Shown here piece after piece: positions 21,841 through 34,226 of a DNA stretch of 64,000 nt (position 1 is the first letter of the stretch; each line of letters begins with the position of its first letter). This DNA comes from Phoronis australis (taxonomy: Eukaryota; Phoronida; Phoronidae): positions 1-64,000 of the forward strand of contig NMRA01000671.1 of the NCBI GenBank assembly GCA_002633005.1, written 5' to 3'. The translations under genes were made by a program, and so were the position numbers. The notes under the pieces are model-generated. The model ran no database searches, was not told the DNA's origin, and saw only the letters and a list, made by a program, of their open reading frames with translations.

Positions 21841-24789
21841 TTAATATTTTGTCGAAAATGACCCAATTTTAGGAAGTATTTTTGGTATAAAATATACCGA
21901 CTTTTCATATACATCCGTTATAGGAATGCCCTTAGGGCTTACAGGGCATCATGGATTTGGCTACCCATTACCATTTTTATGAATAATGATAATCAATTTG
22001 TTTCCGTAACAACGGTCATAGGCCCACTGTACAAAAGAGCAACGTGTAACATACCTACATGTAAGAGTGCAGCAAGCTTTCAAGGAGACGAAAAGCATAA
22101 AATACATATTTACACAAACTAACTAATTTAGCATCATCACTTGTTGATACCAATTTATTGAACTTAAAAAGAGACGGGAAATCCCAATAGTACACTTCAA
22201 TATAATTTTGTCACAGTTCAGAATATTTGTCACAGCTTGAAAAGAACTGATACTCCACAAAATTGGAGCAGAAGTGACACGCTCTGTTTGCCCTATCCAA
22301 ATTCAGTGCCTGTCAATCATGACGCTATGACTAGAACAACAAAAACGTGCCATGGACATAATTTGTGCACTGGGTATACTCAAACTTACTTCTTTTCAAT
22401 TTAAATTCAGTTTTAAATTTATTATAAATACCACACTTGAGGATTACTCTCAACACTTTGTGTCGATCGTTGCAACTAAAAATACCTTATTCGCTGTCTA
22501 AAAACTAGCAGAAAAGTATTTTCGCACACAACGACTTGATTTAACCAAACTTCGTAGAATCCATAATTTGACAATATCAGCCGATTTCAGGTATAAGGCT
22601 TCAACCTGGTCCTCCTAAACCTGGTCTAAATTTAGACCTAACTTGCATTTTACCAACATGGTTTAAAAGTCTGAAAGCCTGACATTCGCACCCCAACTGC
22701 CAAATGGAATCTAAGAGATTTTTTTTGGGAGGTGGCCCCCTTTCCCCCTTTAAATTTTCCACTGAGGCAGGACCACTGCCCGGCAACCTTGAATTGGGGA
22801 CCAATTGAGATAGAAATCGGTCAAAATAATCATTCTAAGCCTTTTTCGTCACACGCGTAGCGCTGGGGACGATGACCTTCTGCTCAAACCGTCGTATGGT
22901 GAGGAATCCGAAGGAGACCCTTTATCAGGTACTGGTCTGTGCATAGGCGGATCCAGGGATTCAAGGGGTCCAGACCCACTTTTCCCTTGATTTTAGTGAT
23001 ATCAAATCTATTGTTTCCGAATTGTTGACCCAGGCCTTCCTTTTAAAAATCCTTGATCCAACCTCCCCCCCCTTTAAAAATTCTTGGTCCTCCATGTCAC
23101 GTTTGAATGTCACGTCCAAAAACTAAGTATTGAAACCATTCCGTTCTTGCTCTAAAACTACGTCGTAAATGCACACCACAACATTATTTATTAGCACCTA
23201 TATCGCAATATTTAAGAGCAATTCCATATAAAAACCAGATGGCGGGCTATATATGCAAAATCATCAATTTTTTGAAACTTAGCACATCAGCTGACCTTGT
23301 CAAAGGAAACCTGAGCCTGAATTTTTAAGAGTTTCCGATTTTTTAACCCTTTTTACGACGCGACCACTTTGTACTTTTTCTGAAAAATAGCAAATAATAG
23401 CACTTGGAAGTAGGTGATTTTCGTCAGCAACAGCGCATCATCGCTTCACGCTATTGAGGAAATGAATATATAGTAGAAAGAAGAAAGAATAACAACAACA
23501 AAATCTAGTTTAGATGGATTTATTGATTTTTATGTCCTCCCATTTTAGCCTACAAATTATCATTTACACTGCTTATCATTCAGGCCATTTTCACAAATTT
23601 TTATCACTCTCCCAAATCTATATCGGATTTATTTGGAACATGAGTTAACTTCCATCTGTTACTGCTGTCTTTTTCAGCCCAACGCAAGAATAAAAAATCT
23701 TGTCTCTTTCATAGGTTTTGTGCAGTCAGTTTTTTACATAACTCACTTACACACTTTTCTGCCAATCTGTGTCGGTCAGTTAGATTAAAAGACTATAGGA
23801 GGCACTACTCGATTGTGCAATTATCTATTCACCGTGATGCCAAATAGAACAAATATCATTCGTTTTGCTACATAAGTGACGAAGCAGATCATGGGAAGCT
23901 GTAGGAGAGATTTTCTCTTCGCGGATTTTCAGTTTTGCTGCTGCAAAAATAAAAATTGGTTATAGGATTACAGAAATGAAAAAGTCAATTTTAATGTACT
24001 TATGAGTTAATAATAAAAACCATCACAATCTCATACTTCAGAGAATCAGGTTTTATTCTTATTAAGGGTACCTATTACCCATTGCTTGGTCAGTTTTCAA
24101 ACACCGTAATTGACTAAGAATCCCACGCACTGCCTGCAGTGCATGCTGGTCCATTTTCAGACCTCCTGAACAAGTCCATGTATATGCGCTTGAAAGAAGT
24201 CCTCTCACACTATTAGCAAAGTTAATACTAAAACTAATAAAGATCTTCGAGATCACAAGTGAAAAGAGGACGGTGGATACGAGCAGAAGTGTTGTGTTAT
24301 TGGACATACAAAGTGTCACGCAATGCTTCTTGTACTACACAAAAGCGGCCGAGCATAGTGGCAGTGCACCAATGGAATTTACAATTTCAAAAAAATAACA
24401 GGTACGGATATTTACGATTGAAAACATAATATTTTCAGTGATATCTAAGATACCGGCTTTCCAAACCAGTATTTAAGCAGTAGTTTCAATAGAATCAATC
24501 ATGTAAAAAGTATGTTTTAATAGTCTCAAACTGAACATAAAACAAAAACCGCTAGTAAAATGGGACAGAAGATTTCAATGTTGACCATCAGTGGCTTGGA
24601 TTATTTTCCCGAAAAGCCACCACTCAACTTTCTCCCCATGGAAGCCCCGAATTTGCGTCATGTTCCATGTTTCCCAATTTCGCCCAGGGTGGACCGCAGT
24701 CCCCTAGCTACGATAATGATGACCACAACAATATCATAAGAATTGACAACAACTAAAACATGTTCATAATTCCCTACAGTTTATGATGA
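21841..24789. other. Intron 5, middle: no gene seen
   Basis: No recognisable protein frame. Around 22944 the words GCATAGGCGGATCCAGGGA resemble the GGCGGATCCAG termini of common hAT-like small transposons, but no matching second end was found. Bases 23040-23100 are a C/T-rich low-complexity tract. Confidence 0.4.
22623..22638. other. 16-bp perfect palindrome
   Basis: GGTCTAAATTTAGACC reads the same on both strands. It shares the core TCTAAATTTAGA with the 20-bp palindrome at 45987-46006. Confidence 0.6.
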
Positions 24790-26710
24790 TAACTCATTCA
24801 TGACTTCAAGCTCCAACGCATTCTTTGAGGCAAACTCGTGGGCAGCAGCAGCATCAGCATCTTCAATATTTGAATATTTCGGATTCGAGACGCGGCAACC
24901 ATACGGGAGACAAATCCAGCAACCTGCTGCTCCGACAGTCACTCTTCAGATGAGAAAACTTTTCCTTGCTTATTTCTGGCTTCTTGCATCATCTTTAAGA
25001 CCTCAGCTGGCTTTTGTTTTCTGCCTGACTGTTCACCTTCAGGAAATATATCACTGGTTAAGTCTTTACCTTCTCAGAGAATCGCACCGCATTTGTAATA
25101 CTTTTCAGGGCCCAATCCTACGGCGACTTGATCAACAACGTAAACGGCAGACAACTCAGGTGATGATACAGCTGTGGGAGTAGATAACATATCAGATTGT
25201 CTTGAAATGTGGTCGAACCGAGTCTCGTTCTGGAGGGATGATGAATGAGCAATAACATCCAAGTGCTCATTTAGCTCAGCATCTGTAGGAAATATTTCGA
25301 TCACCCATAGTGTGTGCATGTGAACTTCGTATGACGTTCACGGGATACCAGCTCCGACTCAACCCTTGGAGTTGCAAAACACTCGAGTGTTGCAAGGTCA
25401 AGACTTTTCGGAGGCAACAGTTTACATGATTTGTTTTTGACAAGTTTTCCCTCCCCTACTCTATAGGCCTTCCATGCTCGAATGCCTTTGGGGCATTCAC
25501 ACTACAGGCCGACAGATAACAGCCTTTGATACCTCCTCTAGACTCTAGGGCATATTTCAGGTCGACTGCATTTTGTTGCCTTCATTGACGAAGTACATGG
25601 CATGGGACTTCAAGGGTGCGATATTCCTGTCAGAGATGTCTTTTCCCTTCTGACTTTCACTGAAGTCGTAGCGCAGAAAGGAGATGCCGGTGTTACCAGA
25701 TATGTAGAACAAATGAATCAAAAGGGCGGCTGAATGGTAACAATTGCCATTGTCGGAGCGTAGGAAAGCTTCTGTTATTTGTGGATTCCTAGGTTTCACC
25801 TGCCTTAGCACATCTAACGTTAAACAACAAACAGTGAAAAAGCCTTGCTTGCAGGCGTTTAGAGTATGGACGTAAGTATGTACGTGAAATACAACAATTA
25901 TGTAACTAAAATAGGTCATCTAGTTTAAAGAACTACATTATTACATCTTATTACCACCTAAACCGCAATCACACAACTCAACTTCAAACATGGTTCGTCT
26001 CAACACGTTATTATATCAGTAGCTCCTTCAAAACATTTCCCCTTCACAAAGATATGAAAATCATCCATAAGTACACTGTCAAGCTTTTTGTTGGGAAATG
26101 GCAAGAAAAAGACTAGATATTAAGTGCATACTTCCTGTATCTTGTCCTGTTACAGTAAATCAATATACTAAAAAGAGGCAAAGACAACAACATTATTCAT
26201 CACTGGTTTCCTGTTGATATTGATTACATTTGAGAATTACTTTGTAACACCTTGAATACTAATTGAGGTAGATTTTTACCTGGTGGCTTTCACCTTTCTT
26301 TGTGATACAAGCCGCCAGGTGCCATGAGATCTTTTTTTCCAAACCAGTCGGACTGTGCTTCACGGAAACTGATGGGTATGAACTTCATTGCAAAATCCAT
26401 TACAACCAAAACTTGGTGTGGGGTGAGAGATGGCATCAGATCCTGTTTTGCTTGTTCCTGGTTGATCCCTCTGATAATTTGCTGTGTGTTCTGGATAACA
26501 GCACGTCAAGTTTTGTCTAAAGCCAAGTCCAAACACATGTCGATGTGTAAAATATATAACGGCGCATTTCCATTGGTTTGCCAGTCCAACCTCCTATGTC
26601 CAGCTCTGGCAAGAATTAGCTGTAATTCCGATATACTTTCAAACTTCTGTGGCACTTTGCACGACCTCAGATAACTTCTGACGTATTTAACACAGCTACT
26701 GAAGGCCACA
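24790..26710 (-). pseudogene. Transposon-derived C2H2/RNase H-like protein remnant
   Basis: On the minus strand, reading from 26710 down, pieces of one protein appear in order but in different frames. First comes GINQEQAKQD, then VLVVMDFAMKF, FREAQSDWFGKK (about 26300-26480), then LNACKQGFFTV, LRSDNGNCYHS, DFSESQKGKD and NEGNKM (25560-25850). Next is GIRAWKAYRVGEGKL (about 25450), a C2H2-like FTCTHYG broken from FPTDAELNEHLDV by a frameshift (about 25250-25330). Last come AEVLKMMQEARNKQGKVF and EQQVAGFVSRM (about 24870-25010). The D...SDN...E spacing suggests an RNase H-like transposase core. At least two in-frame stops, several frameshifts and a ~370-bp interruption at 25920-26280 show it is dead. 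I recognise the pattern from multi-copy uncharacterised invertebrate proteins but cannot name a superfamily. Confidence 0.65.
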
Positions 26711-29247
26711 TTTCCTTACACTTATGTAACAAAAATTAAGCAAATGTACAAGAAGGAAATTCCTCCATATTCTTTAGTGACATGAAGTGCATGTAATCTC
26801 GAACCCTAAAGTGCTATTGATAAATTTAAACAAAGCATGGAGTGTTTTAGAAAATTGGGGTTTCAAAAGTGAAATTTAAATTTTTGTGATATTGCATTGC
26901 TGATATTGGATCATATATTTTAGGTGATATCTCTAAACTAAAAGAATAGCCTCAATTCTCTTGTCAGTCCGAGTAACATTAGATGACATCACAAAAATGC
27001 CCAAATTAGAAGGCCACGTTTAGCTATAAATATATAAGAGACAAGTTTTTTACAAACTATTATCATAGTTCAATATTAGAAGTGTCTACACAGAGAATTT
27101 CAACTTCAAATATGTTCCGTTATAGCAGGCAGATTAAGCAACATCTTGCCACTAGTGACTTGCCTGCAAAGTGGTCTCGGAGTTTTCTCCCCTGCTGGAA
27201 ATTTAATTGTACCTATGAGTTGCAATTTTTATTTTCTTACTAACCTTACATGAGTCTTTATGACCATCAATGTCAAACTTTGTCACCAGTTTTCCAAGTC
27301 TGATTTTTACCGTTAAAATTGCAGTTTTAATGACATGAAAAAATGCAAAATGTGCCTTTATAGCCAAATAGGTAATATCTCGGAAACCAAAGGCCATTGA
27401 GTGCAAATATTGAAGCAGTGTAATTTGGGCCAGCATCCCAACACATGCACAAGGTATTAGCTCTGTATAAGATTTTGAGTATATAGTGATTTTTCATTTT
27501 CATATGGTTTTTATATGGAATCATTCTTAATAGCATTAAACCTGGGTCTGACCAAGTCTAAAGTTAAACCTTAGCGAGTGCCAATTCAAAATGATTTTTA
27601 AGGGTTTTCTATGTTCAGCCTTAACTATATTGTGAGAAACGTCTTGACAGCTGTGGATGAAGAGTTGGCACAATTTTGGAAACGAGGCGGTTGAGATTTA
27701 ATATCTTGTTTAGAAGTGCGTCAACTTCAATAATGAGTACATGTATTTCTGAAGTATCGTTTAACACGGTATTGTTTGTAAGCATACACTGTACCTATAT
27801 CCTTTTGTAATTTGCCATGAAAAACTGAATTCAGACTGCAATCTTTTACTTGCGACTTGAACCTAAACGGGAGGATAATCAGCGTGTTATCATATTTTTC
27901 TCTTGTTGAAAACATACCTTTTCAAAACTGGCTCCACGATGTTATGTGAGTTCAAAAAGTGCGTCAAGTTGTATTCTGGAGGCAGATATTTTTCGAAAAC
28001 TAGGGACTAGTTGGATATGGCTACGGTCACCGGGTCATTGGGGTAGCTGCTAACGGACATATAAAACCAGCATTTAATCGAGTGATTTGAACTAGGTTTT
28101 ATTGGAAGTGGGTTGTATGGAACAAAAACGGCCAAGGTCGAACACAGCGGTCTATAATAAATTCATGCGGTCTACAGCAAAAGGGCTAATATACCAAATT
28201 ACCTTATTCTTGTTACAACCATATTTGTTGTTGACAGCGAGATGCAACACAAATATTTCGCATTATGAGACCGGTGGCTTCACGTCCATTAACAATATAA
28301 TGTCCAACCACTGTCTTTATTTATGTGTGCTTCAGACTAACTTATATTGACCAAATAGCAACTTTAATTGAGAAAGTGCATGTTTTGGAATCCTAAAAAC
28401 CGACAGACAGCTTTGTTCGGATTTTTGACACTTTGAACTACGGACCTAAACCCGGTTTCAGGAAAATGATTATGTCCTTTCAGAGTGCCAAAGTATTTAT
28501 TCGCCCCATGCAGCCAGGCCTCCCTTTTCTGTGTATACACGTCACTGTTTGATCTGCTGCTACCACCAACATTTCAGACGTGTTTGACATCGAATGGGCA
28601 GCGCAGCATCGAAGCAAGTGGGAGAGCTAAAGCATCTCCTGTGGTGCACAGCCAATAGACCATGACCTGCGCAGCACTGAAAAAGTGGGGATATAGTTCC
28701 CCACCCAGCCCATGTCTTGCGCCACACATGCGTCATGGGAACAATGATACTTCTGTTTAAAACGTTACTATGCGGCCATTTTTTAAAAAACTTGGCACGC
28801 TTTTCTCAAAATCAATCTCTTGCTCTTGCACTGGCAAAATCTGTCAACCTATCCGTAAATAAATGAGCGATTTTATTTCATCCCACCACAATGTCTTTAA
28901 GAAATCGCCAATGGAAACTAAGTTGGTAGACAGAATCCGACGGCATCAGGAACCTTGGTCTTACTCATTTTGTGTGGAGCATTAGCGATGTCTTCATGAC
29001 AATAAAACACTGACTGAAATAATTCAAAAGATCAAATTGTCAATTCTGAATTGAATTTTCCTTGAAAATATTGTCATTGTCGTTTGTATCAAAATACGAT
29101 ATCACTGTTTCTTTTGTGCTTCCCAAGGGAAGTGCGTTCACAGTAATGCCGGATACAAAATTGGTTTATGACTCGTGAACGCCAACAACAGATTGCAAAA
29201 ACACATTATCAATAAAAACTTGTTGCTCGATCCTGGAATCTCCTTTC
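26711..29247. other. Intron 5, right-middle: no gene seen
   Basis: Frames at 27203-27436, 27327-27536, 27727-27915 and 28102-28350 have no recognised domain or splice context. AT-rich intron DNA. Confidence 0.45.
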
Positions 29248-29290
29248 GTTCGGAGTTAAAACTGTACGAGGTACAGTTTTAACTCCGAAC
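29248..29290. repeat. Perfect 20-bp hairpin with 3-nt loop
   Basis: Left arm GTTCGGAGTTAAAACTGTAC (29248-29267) and right arm 29271-29290 are exact reverse complements around the loop GAG. It stands just to the left of the dispersed repeat at 29367-29537. A perfect stem in otherwise diverged intron DNA suggests either a recent snap-back MITE or local inverted duplication. Confidence 0.85.
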
Positions 29291-29366
29291 AATCCGTTAA
29301 GTGTGTGAACCATTTTCCTCCATGTGACAAATACCATGTAAACTCATCAAATACCACGTCGCTTTC

Positions 29367-29537
29367 GTAAAACGTAAACAATGGTACATTTGTTGCATGT
29401 ACATTCGACGCAAATTGTAACAATTACTTAAAATTTAAAAATCTGTTAAATTTTAAGAGAGGTCTAGCAACGTAAAGTGTAACAGCCAATACATTTTATA
29501 AAGTTGTTTCAATTTACGGCGTATCAGTGCACTGTGA
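29367..29537 (-). repeat. Dispersed repeat, copy 2 (inverted partner of 21.2 kb)
   Basis: Reverse-complement similarity to 21214-21372 over the whole length, with shared blocks CTGATACGCCGTAAA, TTACGT.GCTA, CGTCGAATG and AAATGTACCATTGTT. The two copies differ by indels and substitutions throughout. Confidence 0.65.
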
Positions 29538-31820
29538 TTGGCGCTAGCCTGAAATGTGGGCCTTAATTGGAAAGTTTCCAAAATTGAGGGAACGCTTAGT
29601 AAAGCAGTGAGCTCTTATTATGAAACTGGAGGCGCATACGTCAGCATAGTTGATGCTTACTCCAGTAAGCGTGTTGCGAACCATTGAACAGACAGTGTTC
29701 GAACCTCTGACGTCATTGGTTAATTTCAACACCTCCATCTGCTGTCAAGTGTCAGGTAAAAGAACTGTACTTGCTGTTATCAAGTGGAACATCTCGATCT
29801 AAATTGGTACAAAGGAGGTTGTTTTTTTGGTGGCATTCTCCTTTAACACTCATCTGTTTAGAACGACTTGTTAACTGTAAATGTGGTCGCGAAAATCGTT
29901 AGACCCACATAGAAGAACGCGAGCATGAGTTGGGTTGAAAAACTATATTTCGTTCGTTAACTTGTAGTAGCTTGGTTCAACTGTAACATACAAACAACGT
30001 GTTATGAGACCATTAAACAAAATTACAATACTATTCAACATTGCATACATACTTATTCAAGCAACGTCAAACTACTTGAGACAATGGAAAGTACATAATG
30101 CGCGTTATAATTACGTTGAAGTTCTGACTATGTAACAAAACTAAGTGCGATATACTTACACCAATTTGAGACATAAAAATCACGACTGAACAGGAAGATA
30201 CTAAACTCATTGGTAAGGACGTTGAAACAAGAATGAGCCAAATGGACGCGTTTAAGTTATAAACTACGGTCTGTCAAACAGTCGTGCATATGCATAATTC
30301 TATTGAAGAATTAGTCACGTGGGAAATAGACGCTGTAGAAGCTGCATACATGTAGCAAACACATAAATAACCAACAGATGGCGAATAAAATCAAACTACT
30401 AACACAGTGTGCGTTGGCACTTACAGTAGGTATCAATCAATCGTCTTTTGTAAATGCACATTCTTTACATAAATTTTTAATCAATGGTTATCTCAATTTT
30501 AATATATTTCTTAATATGTATCATAATCATTTGTTTTAATCTTTTCGAATTATAACATACTTGTATTAATTTTAAAATCTTAAAGTACTTAGAATCAAAA
30601 ATTAGAATTGGATATTAAAATAATAACGATAAAAACACTAATAATAAAAAGAAGATAATAGACAAAAGCAATGATCACGATCGTGACACCATTGTGATCG
30701 TGGTGATTATGGTGATCATAATTATCAAATCGGGGAATTCCACTTAAGAGTGAATACAGAAAAATCAAATTTTTATCATTTGCTGAATGAGTAATAGATG
30801 ATCTATGAAAACATTTCACTCAAACCTGAAACTACATGTAGATTAACAATTCCGACGATCTGGAAATTTCTGCGATCTAGGGAAAGCTGCAACAATTATT
30901 CTAATCCAGAATTGAAATTATCTTGAGAAGTGAAACCCTTTACACATCGGCATGTTGCATTTAATGTTTGTAAATAGCAGGCCGCAACAATTGTTATAAT
31001 TTTGAAGGACTTCGTTGAAATCACGACTAAAAATTTTGTTTGAAAACTTAATACTACATGTAAGTCGCTCGAGCTTTCAGAAAAGTATTCTTTCCTCAGA
31101 AGTGCAAAACGCCGAGGGACATAACAAACAAACAAATTAAAAACCCCAGCTATATTTCGAGACTGCATGCCTCATCTACAGGGTATAAGTGGAATGAACA
31201 TATAAACTGTACATGTATTGCCTGTAACAGCAACCTTAATCGACCATAGTCGACAGTTCTCCAAAAATGTCTGCCCCGAGCGTTTAACTTAGCGCAACTT
31301 TTGAACTTACACATCATCGTGAAACCAGCCCCACTTCTCTGAAACAAGAGACAAAAATGATAAGACGGTGGGTAACCTCAAGATGGCAAACTGCAGAAGG
31401 ATATAGTTATATAACAAACAATACCGTGTTTGCCGATACATGTACTTCAGAAATAATAATTTTTTGAAGTTGGCGTACGTCTAAACAAGAATAAAAGTAT
31501 CAACCTCCTCGTTTTCAAAAAGTGTGTCTACTCTGCATCCAGAGCTGTCACGACGTTCCTCACAGTTGTCACGTTTCATGAAATCGATATATTCTACATG
31601 TCAGAATATAGACTGACACTGTTTTTAGTTGTACTGTTACTTGGCAAAACAAATTTCGCCAAGTGTGTTGCTCTTCCATCAACTTTGTTTTTTTGGTTGT
31701 TCGCACGATACAGTTGTTTGCATGATACAGGTCGAAATTTTTGTTCTATCATCATGAAATTTACACATACATGTAACACGTAGTTTTTAAAATACTGAAA
31801 GACTATTGTTTTTCATCAAA
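29538..31820. other. Intron 5: no gene seen
   Basis: No frame with a recognisable domain. Bases 30600-30720 are a low-complexity ATAATAA / GTGATCAT tract that creates an artificial His-rich minus-strand frame. Six TACATGTA octamers fall between 30340 and 31770. Confidence 0.45.
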
Positions 31821-31828
31821 ATCGGTTC

Positions 31829-32140
31829 CAAGATGGCGGTTTTGGCTGCCATTTTGTATTCATTCTCAGACTCAAAAGCTTCTGGAGGCTACATTTTTTA
31901 CGTACAAGACTGAAACTCGACACAACTACTGGACTAGACGTGCGCTACAAGTATCTTGGAAACTGTTTACTTCCGGATAAAGATAGCGGAAATATCGGTA
32001 ATCGCGCATGCACACCTCGATTTTGGGCTAAACACGTTTTCTCCGATAGAAGGCGCATTATAGGACCAATTCCTCTGAATTTTTGCAGATGTTAGATTCA
32101 GAGCTAAAAACCGGAAGTTGCTTCCAAGATGGCGGATCTG
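31829..32140. promoter_or_regulatory. Cluster of YY1-, ETS- and NRF1-type motifs
   Basis: CCAAGATGGCGG occurs twice (about 31830 and 32127), matching the YY1 consensus AANATGGCGGC-type site. ACCGGAAGT (ETS type) is near 32109, CTTCCGG (ETS, opposite strand) near 31972, and CGCGCATGC (NRF1 type) near 32003. This combination is typical of TATA-less promoters in animals. No exon next to it could be identified, so it may equally be a repeat with such words. Confidence 0.3.
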
Positions 32141-32439
32141 ACGCATGTTGACCCATTTTCAGTCTTGCTGGAGTGCCATTTTAAACGGGAAGAGAAAATG
32201 ACGTTAATTTTTGCATGTGGATTCTTCGAGGTATACCCTTTAAAATGAACTGTAACAATTTTTTTCTTAGACTTAACGTTTTCGAGTTATTTGACTTTGA
32301 ATTAAAAAAACAAAATTTCATATTTTTTCGAAAAATTGAGGAAATTTCGCGACACCATAGATTTTTGAACGGGCTTTCAGATAATATTTTATATTTTTCG
32401 CTAGGACGTCTACAAGGTACCTAAACTACACGGTCAACG

Positions 32440-32622
32440 CTCTCAAAAACACGGGCACGGACGCATAAACACGACTCACGGGCCTGCAAACACCGTCCAC
32501 TGACTCACAAACACGGGAACGGACTCAAAAACACGATCCACGCACCTAAATACACGGGACTGGGACTCATATTCACGAGGAAACACAGTTAACGGACCGC
32601 CAAACACGGGTCACGGACTCAT
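32440..32622 (+). repeat. Degenerate ~21-bp minisatellite
   Basis: About eight imperfect units with consensus AAACACGGGNCACGGACTCA begin near 32446, 32467, 32488, 32509, 32529, 32550, 32575 and 32601. Units are 20-21 bp except near 32570-32600. The block differs from surrounding DNA by its high C/A content on the plus strand. Confidence 0.7.
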
Positions 32623-32685
32623 CGACTTCCTGGATCAGCTGACATCTTCATTTTGTCCGTAAACCGTGTTTGGCGGTCCGTTAAC
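32588..32685. repeat. 22-bp perfect inverted repeat
   Basis: The left arm at 32588-32609 (starts GTTAACGGACCGCC) is the exact reverse complement of the right arm at 32664-32685 (ends GGCGGTCCGTTAAC). The loop is 54 nt. The left arm overlaps the last unit of the 21-bp minisatellite, so the right arm is a short inverted copy of the array. Confidence 0.85.
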
Positions 32686-33722
32686 CGTTTTCCAGTGACT
32701 CAACGGCCTATCAAAACTCGTCAAAAACACCGTTGAAAATTTATTGCCAACAAACCCGATAATTATTGAAACATTCGCGAACAATTTCGGACAGTGTGCT
32801 TCGTTACCATGCAAAAGAAAAAAAATAAGCTAGATCCACAAAGGTCTTTAGATTGTCACCATGGGGGATGGTTCATTTGAAAAATCAAGACGCTCATTCA
32901 AAAACTTTAAATTTGTTTTGGCAACGTTTTTGAATCTCACGGGCGCTAATCGCTTTAGAGAAAGGTCATTATCACAGGTTAAAGGAATAAAAAGTGTACT
33001 GTGACCAATAATATCGCAAGAAAAGTTATGAGCGTTAGCTGATATGGGCGAGGAAAGAGAAAAAGTGTTGATTACCCAGACAGAATTGAGGTTTTCCGAG
33101 GTAAAACCATGAAAACAGAACATCGCAAAACCGTTTAACGCATATAAGGTACTTCTGTACATTCGTATAAAAGCTCACTCGGCTATAGTAACGACTTTTC
33201 CGGAAAGAATCCGTTTATTGTTCCAACTTTCAAATTGATTAGTTTATTGCGTTTTACAAAATCTAGACTATACAGTTACAGGTTTACATAGGTTACCCCA
33301 GATTAATAAGTAGAACCCCTTGTAGTTCTAATAGCCTACACAGAGGGCCCTCAAACATTCAACCTGGTTCTTGTTCTGCTAGAATTGTATTCATCGTTTT
33401 CAAATATAGTTAGTTTCTTGATACACTAGTTAGCTTTATGAGAATTGCTTACAATCTCAAGACTTTTTTACGTTGATTAATGTAGACGTACAATGCGTGC
33501 ATGGAACACTTTTATTTGCTTGACTGTAAATACTTGTTTTTGGTTACAACAGTAGAAATACCTGCTGTGATGGACTTAAATTACACTGTTTTTATAAAGA
33601 TTAGACAGTCTACGCTGGTTTTCCATCTTTTTCGAAAGTCGCTTTTCCATATGTCAAACTCTTGAAAAAGACACAATATTTGATTGACCAGGCTTTTTTT
33701 TCATTTTTGTCATATCTTCCAG
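32686..33722. other. End of intron 5: no gene seen
   Basis: AT-rich intron DNA. A minus-strand frame at 32848-33162 has no recognised domain. The polypyrimidine tract before exon 6 is strong (catttttgtcatatcttccag). Confidence 0.5.
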
Positions 33723-34226
33723 TTTTCTGTCAATGTCTCATGCATTGATGTATCTAAAAGAACAGTTTTAGTTGATATATGTAATTCATCTATGACATAT
33801 CTTAAGGTAAAGAATGACAGTTTGACTGTGAAAGAGGGCAAGGAGGTAAATGTTACGTTAATGGCAACAGTTCCAATCATAGATGTGACATGTAAACCAC
33901 GCGACCACACCAGTCACGCTTGTAACTTAGACTTTGGACTGAGAGCTACAAAGCACGGATTAACAGAAGAACGAGTTTGCGTAAACGACTTCAAACCAGT
34001 TCCAATAGTAGCTGAAGCTTGTATTCAGCCGGTTCAGGTAACAGATCATACTGCGTTGGATGATTATGAATGGAATTCGGAGACTCACGGCACATTTCAG
34101 TTTACAGTAAAGAGTTCTGTCGACACTCAATACGGAGCGCCGAGAAAAAAAAGTATTCTCAAGCTTGGAACAATTCCTAAATTACCACATCGTGCCTGGA
34201 GCAATTACGTTGTGAAAGATGTCGAG
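33723..34226 (+). CDS. VWDE: VWDE-like exon 6: pre-VWD module
   Basis: 504 nt, phase 0 at both ends, acceptor atcttccag, donor gtaagt. It encodes residues 289-456, the longest exon. Recognisable blocks are VKEGKEVNVTLMATVPI, HACNLDFGLRA, RVCVNDF, EACIQPVQVTD and WSNYVVKDVE. The pattern of a beta-rich segment with paired Cys, ending in an aromatic-rich strand just before the VWD domain, is characteristic of VWDE proteins. Several N-x-S/T sequons are present. No separate Pfam-type name can be assigned by eye. Confidence 0.9.

Noticed and set aside
22944-22980. Possible hAT-like terminus GGCGGATCCAGGGA
   Set aside because: No matching opposite terminus or target duplication was found nearby.
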